DNA of 64,000 nucleotides, taken from Sporomusa ovata DSM 2662. Its GTDB lineage: Bacteria; Bacillota; Negativicutes; Sporomusales; Sporomusaceae. Positions within the stretch are counted from its first letter, which is position 1. Each line of letters begins with the position of its first letter. The position numbers were made by a program, and so were the translations under genes. The notes under the pieces are model-generated. The model was not told the DNA's origin, ran no database searches, and was given only the letters and a program-made list of their open reading frames with translations. Below are positions 41,497-50,265 of this stretch, piece by piece. The stretch is from NCBI RefSeq assembly GCF_000445445.1, contig NZ_ASXP01000002.1, forward strand, positions 186,001-250,000, read 5' to 3'.

Positions 41497-41772
41497 ATGA
41501 AAAATATAGAATTAACGAAAGAGGAACAACAACTTGCAGTTGAAAATATAAAAAGCTACTTCTTTACGGAGAAAGAGGAATCAATTACTGATCTCTCAGC
41601 AATACTGCTGCTGGATTTTATCCTGGAAAACATCGGTCCTCTTATTTACAATCAGGCGATAAAAGACGCCCATTTTTTCATGGGCGAAAAACTTGATGAT
41701 TTATTTAGCCTGGAAAAATCAACCGTACAAAGCAAAATAAGACAACCACTGAACTCCAGCCATAAACGTTAA
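41497..41772 (+). CDS. DUF2164 family protein
   Basis: 91 residues with the family pattern LTKEEQQLAVENIKSYF, LLLDFILENIGPLIYNQAI and FFMGEKLDDLF. TTGGAGG precedes the ATG. Function unknown. The last ~15 residues overlap a transporter remnant on the other strand and may be an altered C-terminus. Confidence 0.85.
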   Translation: MKNIELTKEEQQLAVENIKSYFFTEKEESITDLSAILLLDFILENIGPLIYNQAIKDAHFFMGEKLDDLFSLEKSTVQSKIRQPLNSSHKR

Positions 41773-41789
41773 TACAGTAAGCGGAAAGC

Positions 41790-41890
41790 CAAACCTTAAA
41801 ATAATCCCAAGCCGTTATACTGATATGATCACGCTTAGCAATCTCCACCACAATCAGATTGGCAATAGATCCTGATAAAAAAATTTTGTT
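41790..41890 (-). pseudogene. C-terminal remnant of an SLC13/ArsB-type transporter
   Basis: The minus strand reads KIFLSGSIANLIVVEIAKRD then ISITAWDYFKVWL, the SIANLIV(V/A)E and (S/T)xWDYxKVG motif at the end of ion-transporter-superfamily permeases. No further transporter sequence remains. Confidence 0.6.
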
Positions 41891-41993
41891 TTCTCCTTAC
41901 ATATTTATATTTTTTACATTTATGGTATATTTTAGAAGGGGTTCTTGCGCTTATGTAGAAAATTAATGATAGATTTATATGTGAGGTTAAATT

Positions 41994-43055
41994 ATGAGAT
42001 TAATAAAAAATGAGTTATTTTTAAAAGTTTTCATGTCTAACCCCTGTCCTATGGCGATTAGTGAAATAAGTGATGGCACATATATTGAGGTAAATGATGC
42101 GCTGCTTGATACCCTGAGTTACTGTAAAGAAGAGGTTATTGGAAAAACGCCGCTGGAATTAGGCATATTTTTGGATAGTATTGATCGCCAAAAAATGTTG
42201 CAGCTACTTAACGAGCATGGATATTTTAAGAGTTTTGAAACTTTCGTTAGTTGTAAAAATGGCAACATTTTAAACGCAGTCTTCAATGGGGAATTTATTA
42301 CGATTGAAGGTAGACCTTATCTATTGACTGTAATGAATAATATCACAGTCAAAAGACAGTATGAACAAGAATTTATTCGTTTGGAAAATCTAAATTTAAT
42401 CAGCCAGATGTCAGCAGGAATAAGCCATGAAATTAGAAATCCCATAACAACGGTACGGGGTTTTTTGCAGTTTTTCATGAGAAAACCAGCATATGCTCAT
42501 CATCAAGATTATTTCGAGCTAATGATAAGTGAATTAGATAAAGCTAATTCAATCATAACAAATTTTTTGTCCATAACAGAAAGCGATCCGTTACATTCCC
42601 AATATATTGTACAAGATTTAAAGAAACTGCTTGAGCGAATACAACCTTTACTAGAGACCAACGCACTAGAAAAACATAATCGACTGCACTATTGCATTGC
42701 AGACACGCCGGTAATACTTATCAATGAAATGGAAATTCGTCAAATGGTCTTTAATCTTGTCCAAAATGGGTTTGATGCAATGCCTATGGGGGGTACTCTT
42801 ACCCTTAAAACCTTTAGCCAGGATCGGCATGTTGTTTTAGTCGTTCAAGACCACGGGACAGGTATTGATGAAACGATCTTAGATAAGCTTGGCACGCCCT
42901 TTCTAACCACCAAAGACCACGGAACAGGTTTGGGATTGGCCGTGTGTTATGGGATAGCCCATCGCCATAATGCTAAAATCAACGTAACCACAAGTTCGCG
43001 TGGTACAAGCTTCGAAGTCCACTTCCCCATATATCAGACTGACCATAAAACTTAG
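41994..43055 (+). CDS. PAS-domain sensor histidine kinase
   Basis: 353 residues, soluble. PAS domain (about 12-115, ISEISDGTYIEVNDALLDTL), HisKA with phospho-acceptor in MSAGISHEIRNPITTVRGFL (about 140), HATPase_c with NLVQNGFDAMP, DHGTGI and GTGLGLAV. Resembles orphan kinases that feed Spo0A; no response regulator is adjacent. A GTGAGG ribosome site precedes the ATG. Confidence 0.9.
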   Translation: MRLIKNELFLKVFMSNPCPMAISEISDGTYIEVNDALLDTLSYCKEEVIGKTPLELGIFLDSIDRQKMLQLLNEHGYFKSFETFVSCKNGNILNAVFNGEFITIEGRPYLLTVMNNITVKRQYEQEFIRLENLNLISQMSAGISHEIRNPITTVRGFLQFFMRKPAYAHHQDYFELMISELDKANSIITNFLSITESDPLHSQYIVQDLKKLLERIQPLLETNALEKHNRLHYCIADTPVILINEMEIRQMVFNLVQNGFDAMPMGGTLTLKTFSQDRHVVLVVQDHGTGIDETILDKLGTPFLTTKDHGTGLGLAVCYGIAHRHNAKINVTTSSRGTSFEVHFPIYQTDHKT

Positions 43056-43062
43056 GTTAACT

Positions 43063-43223
43063 TTATCCACATTTCTGCCATCAGCAGTTATCCACAGATA
43101 AAAAGCTTATATTTGTAGCCTTATTAACTCAACCAAACTCTTTTTCCACAATAACGTCCTAAGTTATCCACATTTTAAGGTATTTTGTTGATAACTTTGT
43201 TGATAACTTGTTATTGTGGATAG
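43063..43223. other. Cluster of seven DnaA boxes
   Basis: Plus strand: TTATCCACA at 43063-43071, 43088-43096 and 43164-43172, and TTTTCCACA at 43142-43150. Minus strand: TTATCAACA at 43186-43194 and 43198-43206, CTATCCACA at 43215-43223. AT-rich sequence lies between. No dnaA or dnaN is nearby, so this is a DnaA-binding locus (titration or reactivation type) or a secondary origin rather than the usual oriC. Confidence 0.7.
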
Positions 43224-43230
43224 ATAAAAA

Positions 43231-43251
43231 AGCGTGACCTTACGTCACGCT
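43231..43251 (-). terminator. Terminator overlapping the end of the 96-aa gene
   Basis: AGCGTGAC/GTCACGCT stem with six T on the minus strand; the stem overlaps the stop codon at 43245. Confidence 0.75.
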
Positions 43252-43535
43252 ACCGGGCGGCTCCAATCTACATGCACGCCAGTTTTTTCCCACATCCGAG
43301 TAAGTACTGTTTTCATATTATCCACACTCTCTGTCGGCCTGATGGTTACCTCTTTGAAATCAAGCAATCCTTCGCCAGGTACCCTGATACGATGTTCGGA
43401 TGCCAGATACGATTCAATGATTTGGTGGGTAGCCGCATTATCAAAAACGACCTTAATTGTTTTGCTTGCTTGCTCGTATTCCACATAACCGATCTCATCA
43501 TTATATTGAACTGCTACTTTAAAGTTTTCCTGCAA
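43245..43535 (-). CDS. Conserved-looking hypothetical protein, 96 aa
   Basis: 96 residues, no membrane segment, alternating strand pattern (FKVAVQYNDEIGYVEYEQAS, RIRVPGEGLLDFKEVTIRPT). TTG start with AAAAGGGG 8 bases upstream. It follows the polyphosphate genes on the same strand with a terminator after it. Family not recognised. Confidence 0.65.
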   Translation of the reverse strand: MQENFKVAVQYNDEIGYVEYEQASKTIKVVFDNAATHQIIESYLASEHRIRVPGEGLLDFKEVTIRPTESVDNMKTVLTRMWEKTGVHVDWSRPVA

Positions 43536-43619
43536 AAATATCGCCCCTTTTCTAGAAACAAATTATTTCCACTGCCGCCAATATTATACGACGATTTGTC
43601 AAATCCCGCCAGACAAGTT

Positions 43620-45740
43620 TTACTCAACTCGCCGGTAAAGAGGTGTAAAACGCTGTTCAATACTGATATCTGGCTCCTGCCCGTTCTTCTGGGCCTGGGC
43701 AAAGAATTCCATCTGACAGGTAATCGCTTTACCCCGTTTGTCAACCCGGCGATAGGTACCATCTTTTTTCATGCTATATGCCTTTTGGTTGTCACTGAGT
43801 GTCATATCTAATATTCTTTTAATCCGCACGATATGGCCAGAATCTTCAATTGGGAAAAAGAGTTCAACACGTTCATTGAGGTTACGTGGCATCCAATCAG
43901 CACTTGATAAGAAAATCCGTTCGTCGCCGCCGTTGCCAAAATAAAAGATACGATGGTGTTCAAGAAACCTCCCGACAACGCTGCGTACAGAAATATTCTC
44001 GCTTACTTCCGGTACACCTGGCCGGAGCACACAAATGCCGCGAACAATAAGATCAATTTTAACCCCGTGGCAAGAAGCCTCATACAGTTTGAGAACAATG
44101 TCTTTATCCACAAGTGAGTTCATCTTGGCAATAATTCGTCCGCTTTTACCGGCGTTGACAAATGCAATCTCACGGTCGATAAGTTCTTTGATTTTTTCCC
44201 GCAGTCCGAGCGGTGCTACAACAATTTTATTCCATACCGGTGGATCTGAGTAGCCTGACAGCACATTAAAGAAGGCAGAAGCATCAGCGCCAAACTGGTC
44301 GTTAGCCGTAAACAGACCCATATCTGTGTATATTTTGGCAGTAGTGTCATTATAGTTACCGGTACCCATATGGACATAGCGTTTAATACCGGCTTGCTCC
44401 TGACGTACCACTAATATCATTTTAGCATGCGTTTTAAGCCCAACCAAACCATAGATAACGTGACAACCCGCTTCCTCCAGGCGTTTGGCCCATATAATAT
44501 TGTTTTCCTCATCAAAACGGGCTTTTAATTCTACCAGTACTGTAACCTGCTTGCCATTTTCAGCAGCTTGCGCCAAGGCTCTTACAATCGGCGAATTGCC
44601 ACTGACCCGGTATAGTGTTTGCTTGATCGCCAGTACCTGGGGATCTTCCGCAGCCTGAAGCACAAAATCTGTCACTGGTTGAAAAGATTCATAGGGATGA
44701 TGTAAGAGGATATCGCGCTCCCTGATCGCATCAAACAAATCAGTTACGCCAATCAGCTCCTGCGGCGTTTGAGGCGATACCGGCGTATGTTTTAGGTGCC
44801 CAAGGCCAGAGAAATCACTGAACTTAAAAAAGCAGGTAGTATCCAGTGGCCCGGGTATTTCGTAGATATCCTGCTCGTCAATATTTAAGTTGCATACTAA
44901 CAGCTCACGTAACGGTCTGTTACTGGATTTGCCGATCTCCAGGCGCACGGCCTGACCTCGTTTCCGCTGACGCAGCGACTTTTCAATCTCCGCCAAAAGG
45001 TCCTCGGCATCCTCTTCATCAATGGAAAGGTCGGCATTTCTCGTTATGCGAAAGGGCACAACATCTTTTATCGTGTAGCCGTGGAACATATGGCTGCAAT
45101 AGTGTTTGATGATATCTTCAAGAAAAACAAACTGCCGTTTAGCACCATTGCCAGGTGCCTCTACAATCCGCGGCAATACTGCCGGAACCTGAATAACAGC
45201 AGCACAATCATCACCCTTCTCCCGGCACAAAAGAATAGCAAGATTTAGACTGCGATTAGCCAAAAAAGGGAACGGATGCCCGGCATCCACTGCCATAGGG
45301 GTAATGACTGGAAAAATGGTGTTTTTGAAAAAATTCTCAATCCACTCTAGCGCCCCCTCATCCAGTCTGGCAATATCACAGAAACAGATATCGACTTTTT
45401 CCAATTCCGCCTTGATATTTTTTAAATACCGGTATTCCAGTTTAACCAGTTCATGAGCATCCTCTGCAATGCAGACTAATTGCTGTCGCACTGACAAGCC
45501 GGCAGCATCTACTTTATTAACCCCGCTTTCCAGCTGGTGTTTGAGGCCTGCTACCCGAATCATAAAAAACTCATCCAGATTAGAGCTGGTAATAGCAAGA
45601 AAGGTAAGACGTTCTAGTAGTGGCTTATGCTTAACATCGGCTTCTCCCAATACACGCCGGTTGAACTTAAGCCAGCTTAATTCTCTGTTAAAAAAATAAT
45701 CAGCAGCATCATGTATCTCACAGCTTTTGACGTTTGCCAT
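43620..45740 (-). CDS. ppk1: Polyphosphate kinase 1
   Basis: 706 residues, normal PPK1 length. N-domain (FFNRELSWLKFNRRVL), head domain (SNLDEFFMIRVAGL), and two PLD-type catalytic domains including LVGLKTHAKMILVVR with the phospho-histidine, and YVHMGTGNYNDTTAKIYTD. It makes polyphosphate from ATP reversibly. GAGGTGATAACA precedes the ATG at 45740; the gene starts 5 bases after the upstream stop, so the two are co-transcribed. A Pho-type box lies before the operon. Confidence 0.96.
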   Translation of the reverse strand: MANVKSCEIHDAADYFFNRELSWLKFNRRVLGEADVKHKPLLERLTFLAITSSNLDEFFMIRVAGLKHQLESGVNKVDAAGLSVRQQLVCIAEDAHELVKLEYRYLKNIKAELEKVDICFCDIARLDEGALEWIENFFKNTIFPVITPMAVDAGHPFPFLANRSLNLAILLCREKGDDCAAVIQVPAVLPRIVEAPGNGAKRQFVFLEDIIKHYCSHMFHGYTIKDVVPFRITRNADLSIDEEDAEDLLAEIEKSLRQRKRGQAVRLEIGKSSNRPLRELLVCNLNIDEQDIYEIPGPLDTTCFFKFSDFSGLGHLKHTPVSPQTPQELIGVTDLFDAIRERDILLHHPYESFQPVTDFVLQAAEDPQVLAIKQTLYRVSGNSPIVRALAQAAENGKQVTVLVELKARFDEENNIIWAKRLEEAGCHVIYGLVGLKTHAKMILVVRQEQAGIKRYVHMGTGNYNDTTAKIYTDMGLFTANDQFGADASAFFNVLSGYSDPPVWNKIVVAPLGLREKIKELIDREIAFVNAGKSGRIIAKMNSLVDKDIVLKLYEASCHGVKIDLIVRGICVLRPGVPEVSENISVRSVVGRFLEHHRIFYFGNGGDERIFLSSADWMPRNLNERVELFFPIEDSGHIVRIKRILDMTLSDNQKAYSMKKDGTYRRVDKRGKAITCQMEFFAQAQKNGQEPDISIEQRFTPLYRRVE

Positions 45741-45745
45741 TGTTA

Positions 45746-47293
45746 TCACCTCGCTCGTCTGATTAATATCGCCTTTATCCCAAAAACATCCTCAAAAAAA
45801 CCAGCCTTATCAGCAAAGTTCCACTCTTCTAAGGACATATCTTCCCTGCTGGTTACGGTAATGATTAACTCATCCCCGCGCAAGGCAACTTCTGCCTGAC
45901 TAACTTTTTGGCGATGGCTGCGGTCAATCGCATCAGCCAATCGAATAATAGCTGAAAGCTTGGACACAGCAACCTTTTGATCAGGTGTCAAGTAAGCAAA
46001 GTTGGCATCTGCGTCAGAAGGTACACCTTTGGAATGATAATAAGCAATATTGGCTATTTCATGTCTTTCCGCTTTAGAAAAGCCCAAAATGTCTGAGGAT
46101 ATGATTAATCGGTAAGAATAGAAATAGTGCCGCCGTAAATTTACATGTTTGCCAATGTCATGAAGAATGGCAGCTATTCTCAATAATTGCCGATGGCGCT
46201 CACTCAAACCATGAATCCGTGCCAGTTTATCAAATAGCAGCATCGACCACGTTTCCACTGCAGCCGCATGAGTTGGATCATAGTAGTATTTTTTGCTTAT
46301 CTCCCAACATAGACTTATGATCTGGCTATCGATAAGTTTCTGATGGGCATGCGATGTTTTTTCGGAAATATGTTTAATGATAACACCGTCAGCAAACTGA
46401 TCACTTAAGACAACAATTTCTTCCGGGCCTGTCAGCGATACAATCTTCTTATACAGCACGATAGTCGGCAATACGATCTCAGCCTTATTTTCTGTTAAAC
46501 GATAGGTTGTTATAAGCTGCGGCAGGTTGAGCGAGCTTACTTGTTTATATAAATTGTTAAACTCAGATAAGCTGACAAAGTTAATCCGCCCCGATTCTTT
46601 GCCCAGCATTTTTAGCAGCAGTTTAGTTTCCGGGCCTGATAATACCAGACGCTTGACATTATGCTGGCTCATTTCCGTTTCTACCGGTTCGATTGTACTG
46701 CCAATATATTCTGCTAATGCTTGCTGGAAATGGGCAGAGTCACGTTGGTTTTTATCAAAGCTTTCTTTAATGCGGAGCGCTCCAATATGCATATTTTGCT
46801 GGTATCTGAGATTGCCCTCTTTGTATAGCGTAAACCCAAGACCACCTGAAGAAATATCAACAAACAGCATGCCATCCTGGGAATTGAGCAGGCCACGATC
46901 ATTAACGGTCTTAACCAACGATACGTATTTGTAAAATATTTCCTGAGGCATGTCAACAACCTCAACATTTAGACCAGTCTTTACCTTGATCTGATCAATA
47001 ATATAAGGCTGATTTTGTGCTTCCCGAATAGCCGTAGTGGCTACAAGGCGGTAATCGCGGACTCCGTATTCGCCAAGCAGGCGGCGGTACCCTTTCAAAA
47101 GTTCGCAAATCTCGCTTACGGCACCAAAACTAATACGCCCGGTTTTAAACGTCTCTTCACCCAGCATAACCTGGCGATAACTCTGTTCTATAATTTTGAC
47201 GTCATCCATGTTGGTATATTCTACTATCTGAATACCGATTTGTTCTGAGCCGACATGAATGGCGGCAAACCTATCAGGTGCATGTCTGCCCAT
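45746..47293 (-). CDS. Ppx/GppA-like protein with HD domain, degenerate active site
   Basis: 515 residues, the two-lobed Ppx/GppA ASKHA fold plus a C-terminal HD domain (RIAAILHDIGKHVNLRRHYF). Compared with the canonical copy at 47552, the phosphate loops are changed: IHVGSEQIG replaces IDLGSNSAR, and FVDISSGGLGF replaces FDLGGGSTEI, while the Glu of the catalytic helix may persist (MPQEIFYKY). It may bind rather than hydrolyse polyphosphate or (p)ppGpp. Same operon as ppk1. Confidence 0.87.
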   Translation of the reverse strand: MGRHAPDRFAAIHVGSEQIGIQIVEYTNMDDVKIIEQSYRQVMLGEETFKTGRISFGAVSEICELLKGYRRLLGEYGVRDYRLVATTAIREAQNQPYIIDQIKVKTGLNVEVVDMPQEIFYKYVSLVKTVNDRGLLNSQDGMLFVDISSGGLGFTLYKEGNLRYQQNMHIGALRIKESFDKNQRDSAHFQQALAEYIGSTIEPVETEMSQHNVKRLVLSGPETKLLLKMLGKESGRINFVSLSEFNNLYKQVSSLNLPQLITTYRLTENKAEIVLPTIVLYKKIVSLTGPEEIVVLSDQFADGVIIKHISEKTSHAHQKLIDSQIISLCWEISKKYYYDPTHAAAVETWSMLLFDKLARIHGLSERHRQLLRIAAILHDIGKHVNLRRHYFYSYRLIISSDILGFSKAERHEIANIAYYHSKGVPSDADANFAYLTPDQKVAVSKLSAIIRLADAIDRSHRQKVSQAEVALRGDELIITVTSREDMSLEEWNFADKAGFFEDVFGIKAILIRRAR

Positions 47294-47383
47294 ATAGAAC
47301 CCCCTATCGTGCCTTAATTGTAATATGATATTGTATTCCTATCTTCGACGATTAGAACAAAAATCCTGTGTTTCGCTTATGAG

Positions 47384-47422
47384 TTAATACTAAATTAACT
47401 GCAAATTAACACAATCTTAAAT
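47384..47422. promoter_or_regulatory. Pho box (PhoP/PhoB binding site)
   Basis: Four TTAACA-like hexamers at exact 11-base period: TTAATA (47384), TTAACT (47395), TTAACA (47406), TTAAAT (47417), each with a 5-base spacer. This is the Firmicute PhoP arrangement. It lies between the ppk1 operon and the divergent ppx gene. Confidence 0.75.
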
Positions 47423-47551
47423 GAAAAACAGATAGTTATGCTGTAATAAAGCAAAAAAAATTTCTTCACAATAAATATGAGCAGGAATTTGTCAATAAAA
47501 ACGAAAAACAGTAGTAATCTTTTACATGAGAGTAGTTAGGAGCTGAACATT

Positions 47552-49066
47552 TTGACCGAACGGGTAGCAATCATTGATTTAGGCTCGAATTCGGCCCGCC
47601 TGATTGTGATGACTATTTATCATAATGGCGCGTATAATCTAGTATATAACCAAAAAGAAACCGTCCGGTTGAGCGAAGGTATGACTGAAACGGGTATACT
47701 CACCCGTGATGCTATGTGGCGCGCCGTTGGCACGCTAAAGGTCTTTGCTCATATGTGTGAACTGGTGAAGGTGGATAAGATCCTGGCAGTAGCCACTGCC
47801 GCGGTACGCAATGCAAAAAATGGCGCAGAGTTTATTGATTTAGTACACCAGCATACTGGTATTCCCCTTAAAGTGATTAGCGGTGAGAATGAAGCCCGTT
47901 TTGGCTACACTGGTATTATTAATACGATTGATATTGAGGATGCGCTGCTTTTTGACCTGGGGGGCGGCAGCACTGAAATAACATTAGTTAAAAACCGCCA
48001 GTCGGTTAAGGTCTTTAGTATCCCATTTGGCGCTGTCAATCTTACGGAAAAATTTGCTTCTCAGGATAAAATAAGTGAATCGCAATTAACAGCCATGCGG
48101 GAATATATTGTGAATCATCTGGCAAAGCTACCTTGGCTTAAGCGGTTAGGGCTACCCCTTGTAGGTGTAGGCGGTACTGCCCGTAATATTGCCAAAATGG
48201 ACCAAAAACGTAAAAACTATCCCTTTCCCAAGGTGCACAATTACCGGTTTGGCCTAATGGCCTTTGAGGAGTTATGGCGGGAATTGACTAAGACCAGTTT
48301 GACCCAACGCCGCAAATACCCCGGTCTCAGCAGTGAGCGCGCCGACATTATTATCGCTGGAACCACCATTGTTAAATCACTGGCAGATATATCACAGGCC
48401 ACCAACATAATGGTCAGCGGGTGCGGCGTCCGGGAAGGAATGTTCCTGGAGTATTATTTATCCAAACAACAGTCTTCAGTCATTATCCCTGATATTTTGC
48501 TACACTCTACCCGTAATATGCTGTTATTCTACAAAGGCAATGAACCCCATGCCGATCATGTCGCTAAACTGGCAGATACTATGTTTGAAAAATGGCAGCC
48601 CATTTTACGCCTGACCGGTCGTGACCGGCATCTCCTTCGGGTAGCCGCCTTACTGCATGATATTGGCATTACCATCAACTACTATGATCATGCCCGTCAT
48701 AGCGCCTATCTTGTTGAAAATGCCCGGCTATTCGGCCTGACTCACCGCGAACAAATGCTTGTTGCAGTTGTGGCCGGCTGGCATAATGGACCAGCCGCTA
48801 AATATGTCCGCAACAAAATCTATAACGAATTTCTCGATCAACACAACTGGCAAACAGCCCGCAAGCTGGCGCTTTTACTGGCGCTGGCAGAAGGTCTGGA
48901 AGCAACCCAGCTTGGCTTAGTGCAAGATGTTGAACCATCCATCACTGGCAATCAAGCTTTGCTCAAGCTAATCACCAGTGATCCTGTCAGTATCGAACGC
49001 CAGGCAGCATCCGCGCACCGCAAATGGTTCAAAAAAGAGCTGGGATTTGAACTGATTATTGAGTAA
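47552..49066 (+). CDS. Exopolyphosphatase / guanosine pentaphosphatase (Ppx/GppA)
   Basis: 504 residues. Intact signature IIDLGSNSARLIVM, catalytic-region SGENEARFGYTG (Glu about 120), DLGGGSTEI, GVGGTARNIAK, and a C-terminal HD domain (AALLHDIGITINYYDHARHS). Degrades polyphosphate or converts pppGpp to ppGpp. TTG start with AGGAG 9 bases upstream. Divergent from ppk1 operon; followed 19 bases later by the DUF2600 gene. Confidence 0.93.
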   Translation: MTERVAIIDLGSNSARLIVMTIYHNGAYNLVYNQKETVRLSEGMTETGILTRDAMWRAVGTLKVFAHMCELVKVDKILAVATAAVRNAKNGAEFIDLVHQHTGIPLKVISGENEARFGYTGIINTIDIEDALLFDLGGGSTEITLVKNRQSVKVFSIPFGAVNLTEKFASQDKISESQLTAMREYIVNHLAKLPWLKRLGLPLVGVGGTARNIAKMDQKRKNYPFPKVHNYRFGLMAFEELWRELTKTSLTQRRKYPGLSSERADIIIAGTTIVKSLADISQATNIMVSGCGVREGMFLEYYLSKQQSSVIIPDILLHSTRNMLLFYKGNEPHADHVAKLADTMFEKWQPILRLTGRDRHLLRVAALLHDIGITINYYDHARHSAYLVENARLFGLTHREQMLVAVVAGWHNGPAAKYVRNKIYNEFLDQHNWQTARKLALLLALAEGLEATQLGLVQDVEPSITGNQALLKLITSDPVSIERQAASAHRKWFKKELGFELIIE

Positions 49067-49085
49067 GTAAACAAAGGAGGGCGTT

Positions 49086-50156
49086 ATGGTTTCGTCTTTG
49101 ACCACTTCCACCTCAGGCCTTATCCTTTTAATCAGGTTTGTACGGGAAGTATTTCCGCTTGTAGACAGGGAGCTTGCTTGTTGGCAGGATTATGCAGCCA
49201 CACATGGCATGCGCGAACTATCAGAGCAAGCACTTGCCAGTATCCGCACAAAAAAATTTCATTGCCAGGGCGGCAGTGTCTATAGTTTATATAAAGGCAT
49301 GCCTACTGGTGATTTTGTCCGGCTGGTAGTCGCATTACAAACCATCAGCGATTACCTTGACAATCTCTGTGACCGGGCCGGTATTGCCGACGAAGCGGCC
49401 TTTCGCCAACTGCATCTGGCTATGACTGATGCCCTTGATCCGGCTCGGCCTTTAAGCGATTATTATGCCGCCTATCCGTATAAAGACGACGGTGGTTATT
49501 TACAGGCGCTTGTCACGACTTGCCGCCGGGAAATTGCTAAACTCCCCTCTTACTGTCTAGTCAAACCAGAGGCACTGCGCCAAGCCGGATTATACAGCGA
49601 GCTTCAAACCTATAAACATCTTGACCCCCTGGTACGGGAACAAAAAATGCTGACCTGGATTAATCCCCACCTGCCTCACTATCCGGGTATTACTGCCTGG
49701 GAATTTGCCGCGGCCACTGGTTCAACCTTAGGACTGTTTATGTTATGTGCAGCCGCTCATAATCCCAACCTCACCGCAAGCGAGGTTGAGACAATTGGTC
49801 ATGCCTATTTTCCCTGGATAAATGGTCTGCATATTTTGCTGGACTATTTTATTGATGAAGCCGAAGACCGTCAGAGCGGCGACCTAAACTTTGTCTCTTA
49901 CTATGGGAGTAGTCAGGAAACCCTGTCACGACTGACTCTTTTTGTTCACCAAGCCCGCTCACAAGCCAATTTGCTGCCAGAAACAGCTTTTGTTCGAACC
50001 GTGGTTGACGGTTTATTAGCTATGTACCTGTCTGACCCCAAAACCGCGCCACCTACAGAATGCGCCATTCGCAACAGTCTGCTGCACTCGGCTGGTTGGT
50101 ATCCCCGGCTTATGTATGGTCTCTGCCGCTTGTTGCGGAAAAAACATATGCTATAA
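49086..50156 (+). CDS. DUF2600 (YtpB-like) tetraprenyl-beta-curcumene synthase family
   Basis: 356 residues, all-helical. Acidic motif ISDYLDNLCDR (about 95) and a second LLDYFIDEAEDRQSGDLNFVSYY (about 258-280) match the large-terpene synthase YtpB family of Bacillus, which makes C35 terpenes. AGGAGGG before the ATG. Probably co-transcribed with ppx, though a metabolic link is not known. Confidence 0.88.
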   Translation: MVSSLTTSTSGLILLIRFVREVFPLVDRELACWQDYAATHGMRELSEQALASIRTKKFHCQGGSVYSLYKGMPTGDFVRLVVALQTISDYLDNLCDRAGIADEAAFRQLHLAMTDALDPARPLSDYYAAYPYKDDGGYLQALVTTCRREIAKLPSYCLVKPEALRQAGLYSELQTYKHLDPLVREQKMLTWINPHLPHYPGITAWEFAAATGSTLGLFMLCAAAHNPNLTASEVETIGHAYFPWINGLHILLDYFIDEAEDRQSGDLNFVSYYGSSQETLSRLTLFVHQARSQANLLPETAFVRTVVDGLLAMYLSDPKTAPPTECAIRNSLLHSAGWYPRLMYGLCRLLRKKHML

Positions 50157-50173
50157 ATAGCAGCACCAATTTT

Positions 50174-50259
50174 AAAGCGAGATTGCCACAAAAACACTCG
50201 CACTGTCTGAAGAAAAGGATAGGCCATTGCGGTGAAGTACGTCAGGGCAATCTCGCTTT
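50174..50259. terminator. Long-loop hairpin between convergent genes
   Basis: A perfect 14-base stem (AAAGCGAGATTGCC at 50174-50187, its complement at 50246-50259) with a 58-base loop. T-rich sequence follows on both strands. It serves as terminator for the converging DUF2600 and peptidase genes; the loop is unusually long. Confidence 0.65.
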
Positions 50260-50265
50260 ATTATT

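Noticed and set aside
43063..43223. Chromosomal origin of the standard dnaA-dnaN type
   Set aside because: The boxes are real but no dnaA, dnaN, recF, gyr or rpmH gene flanks them.
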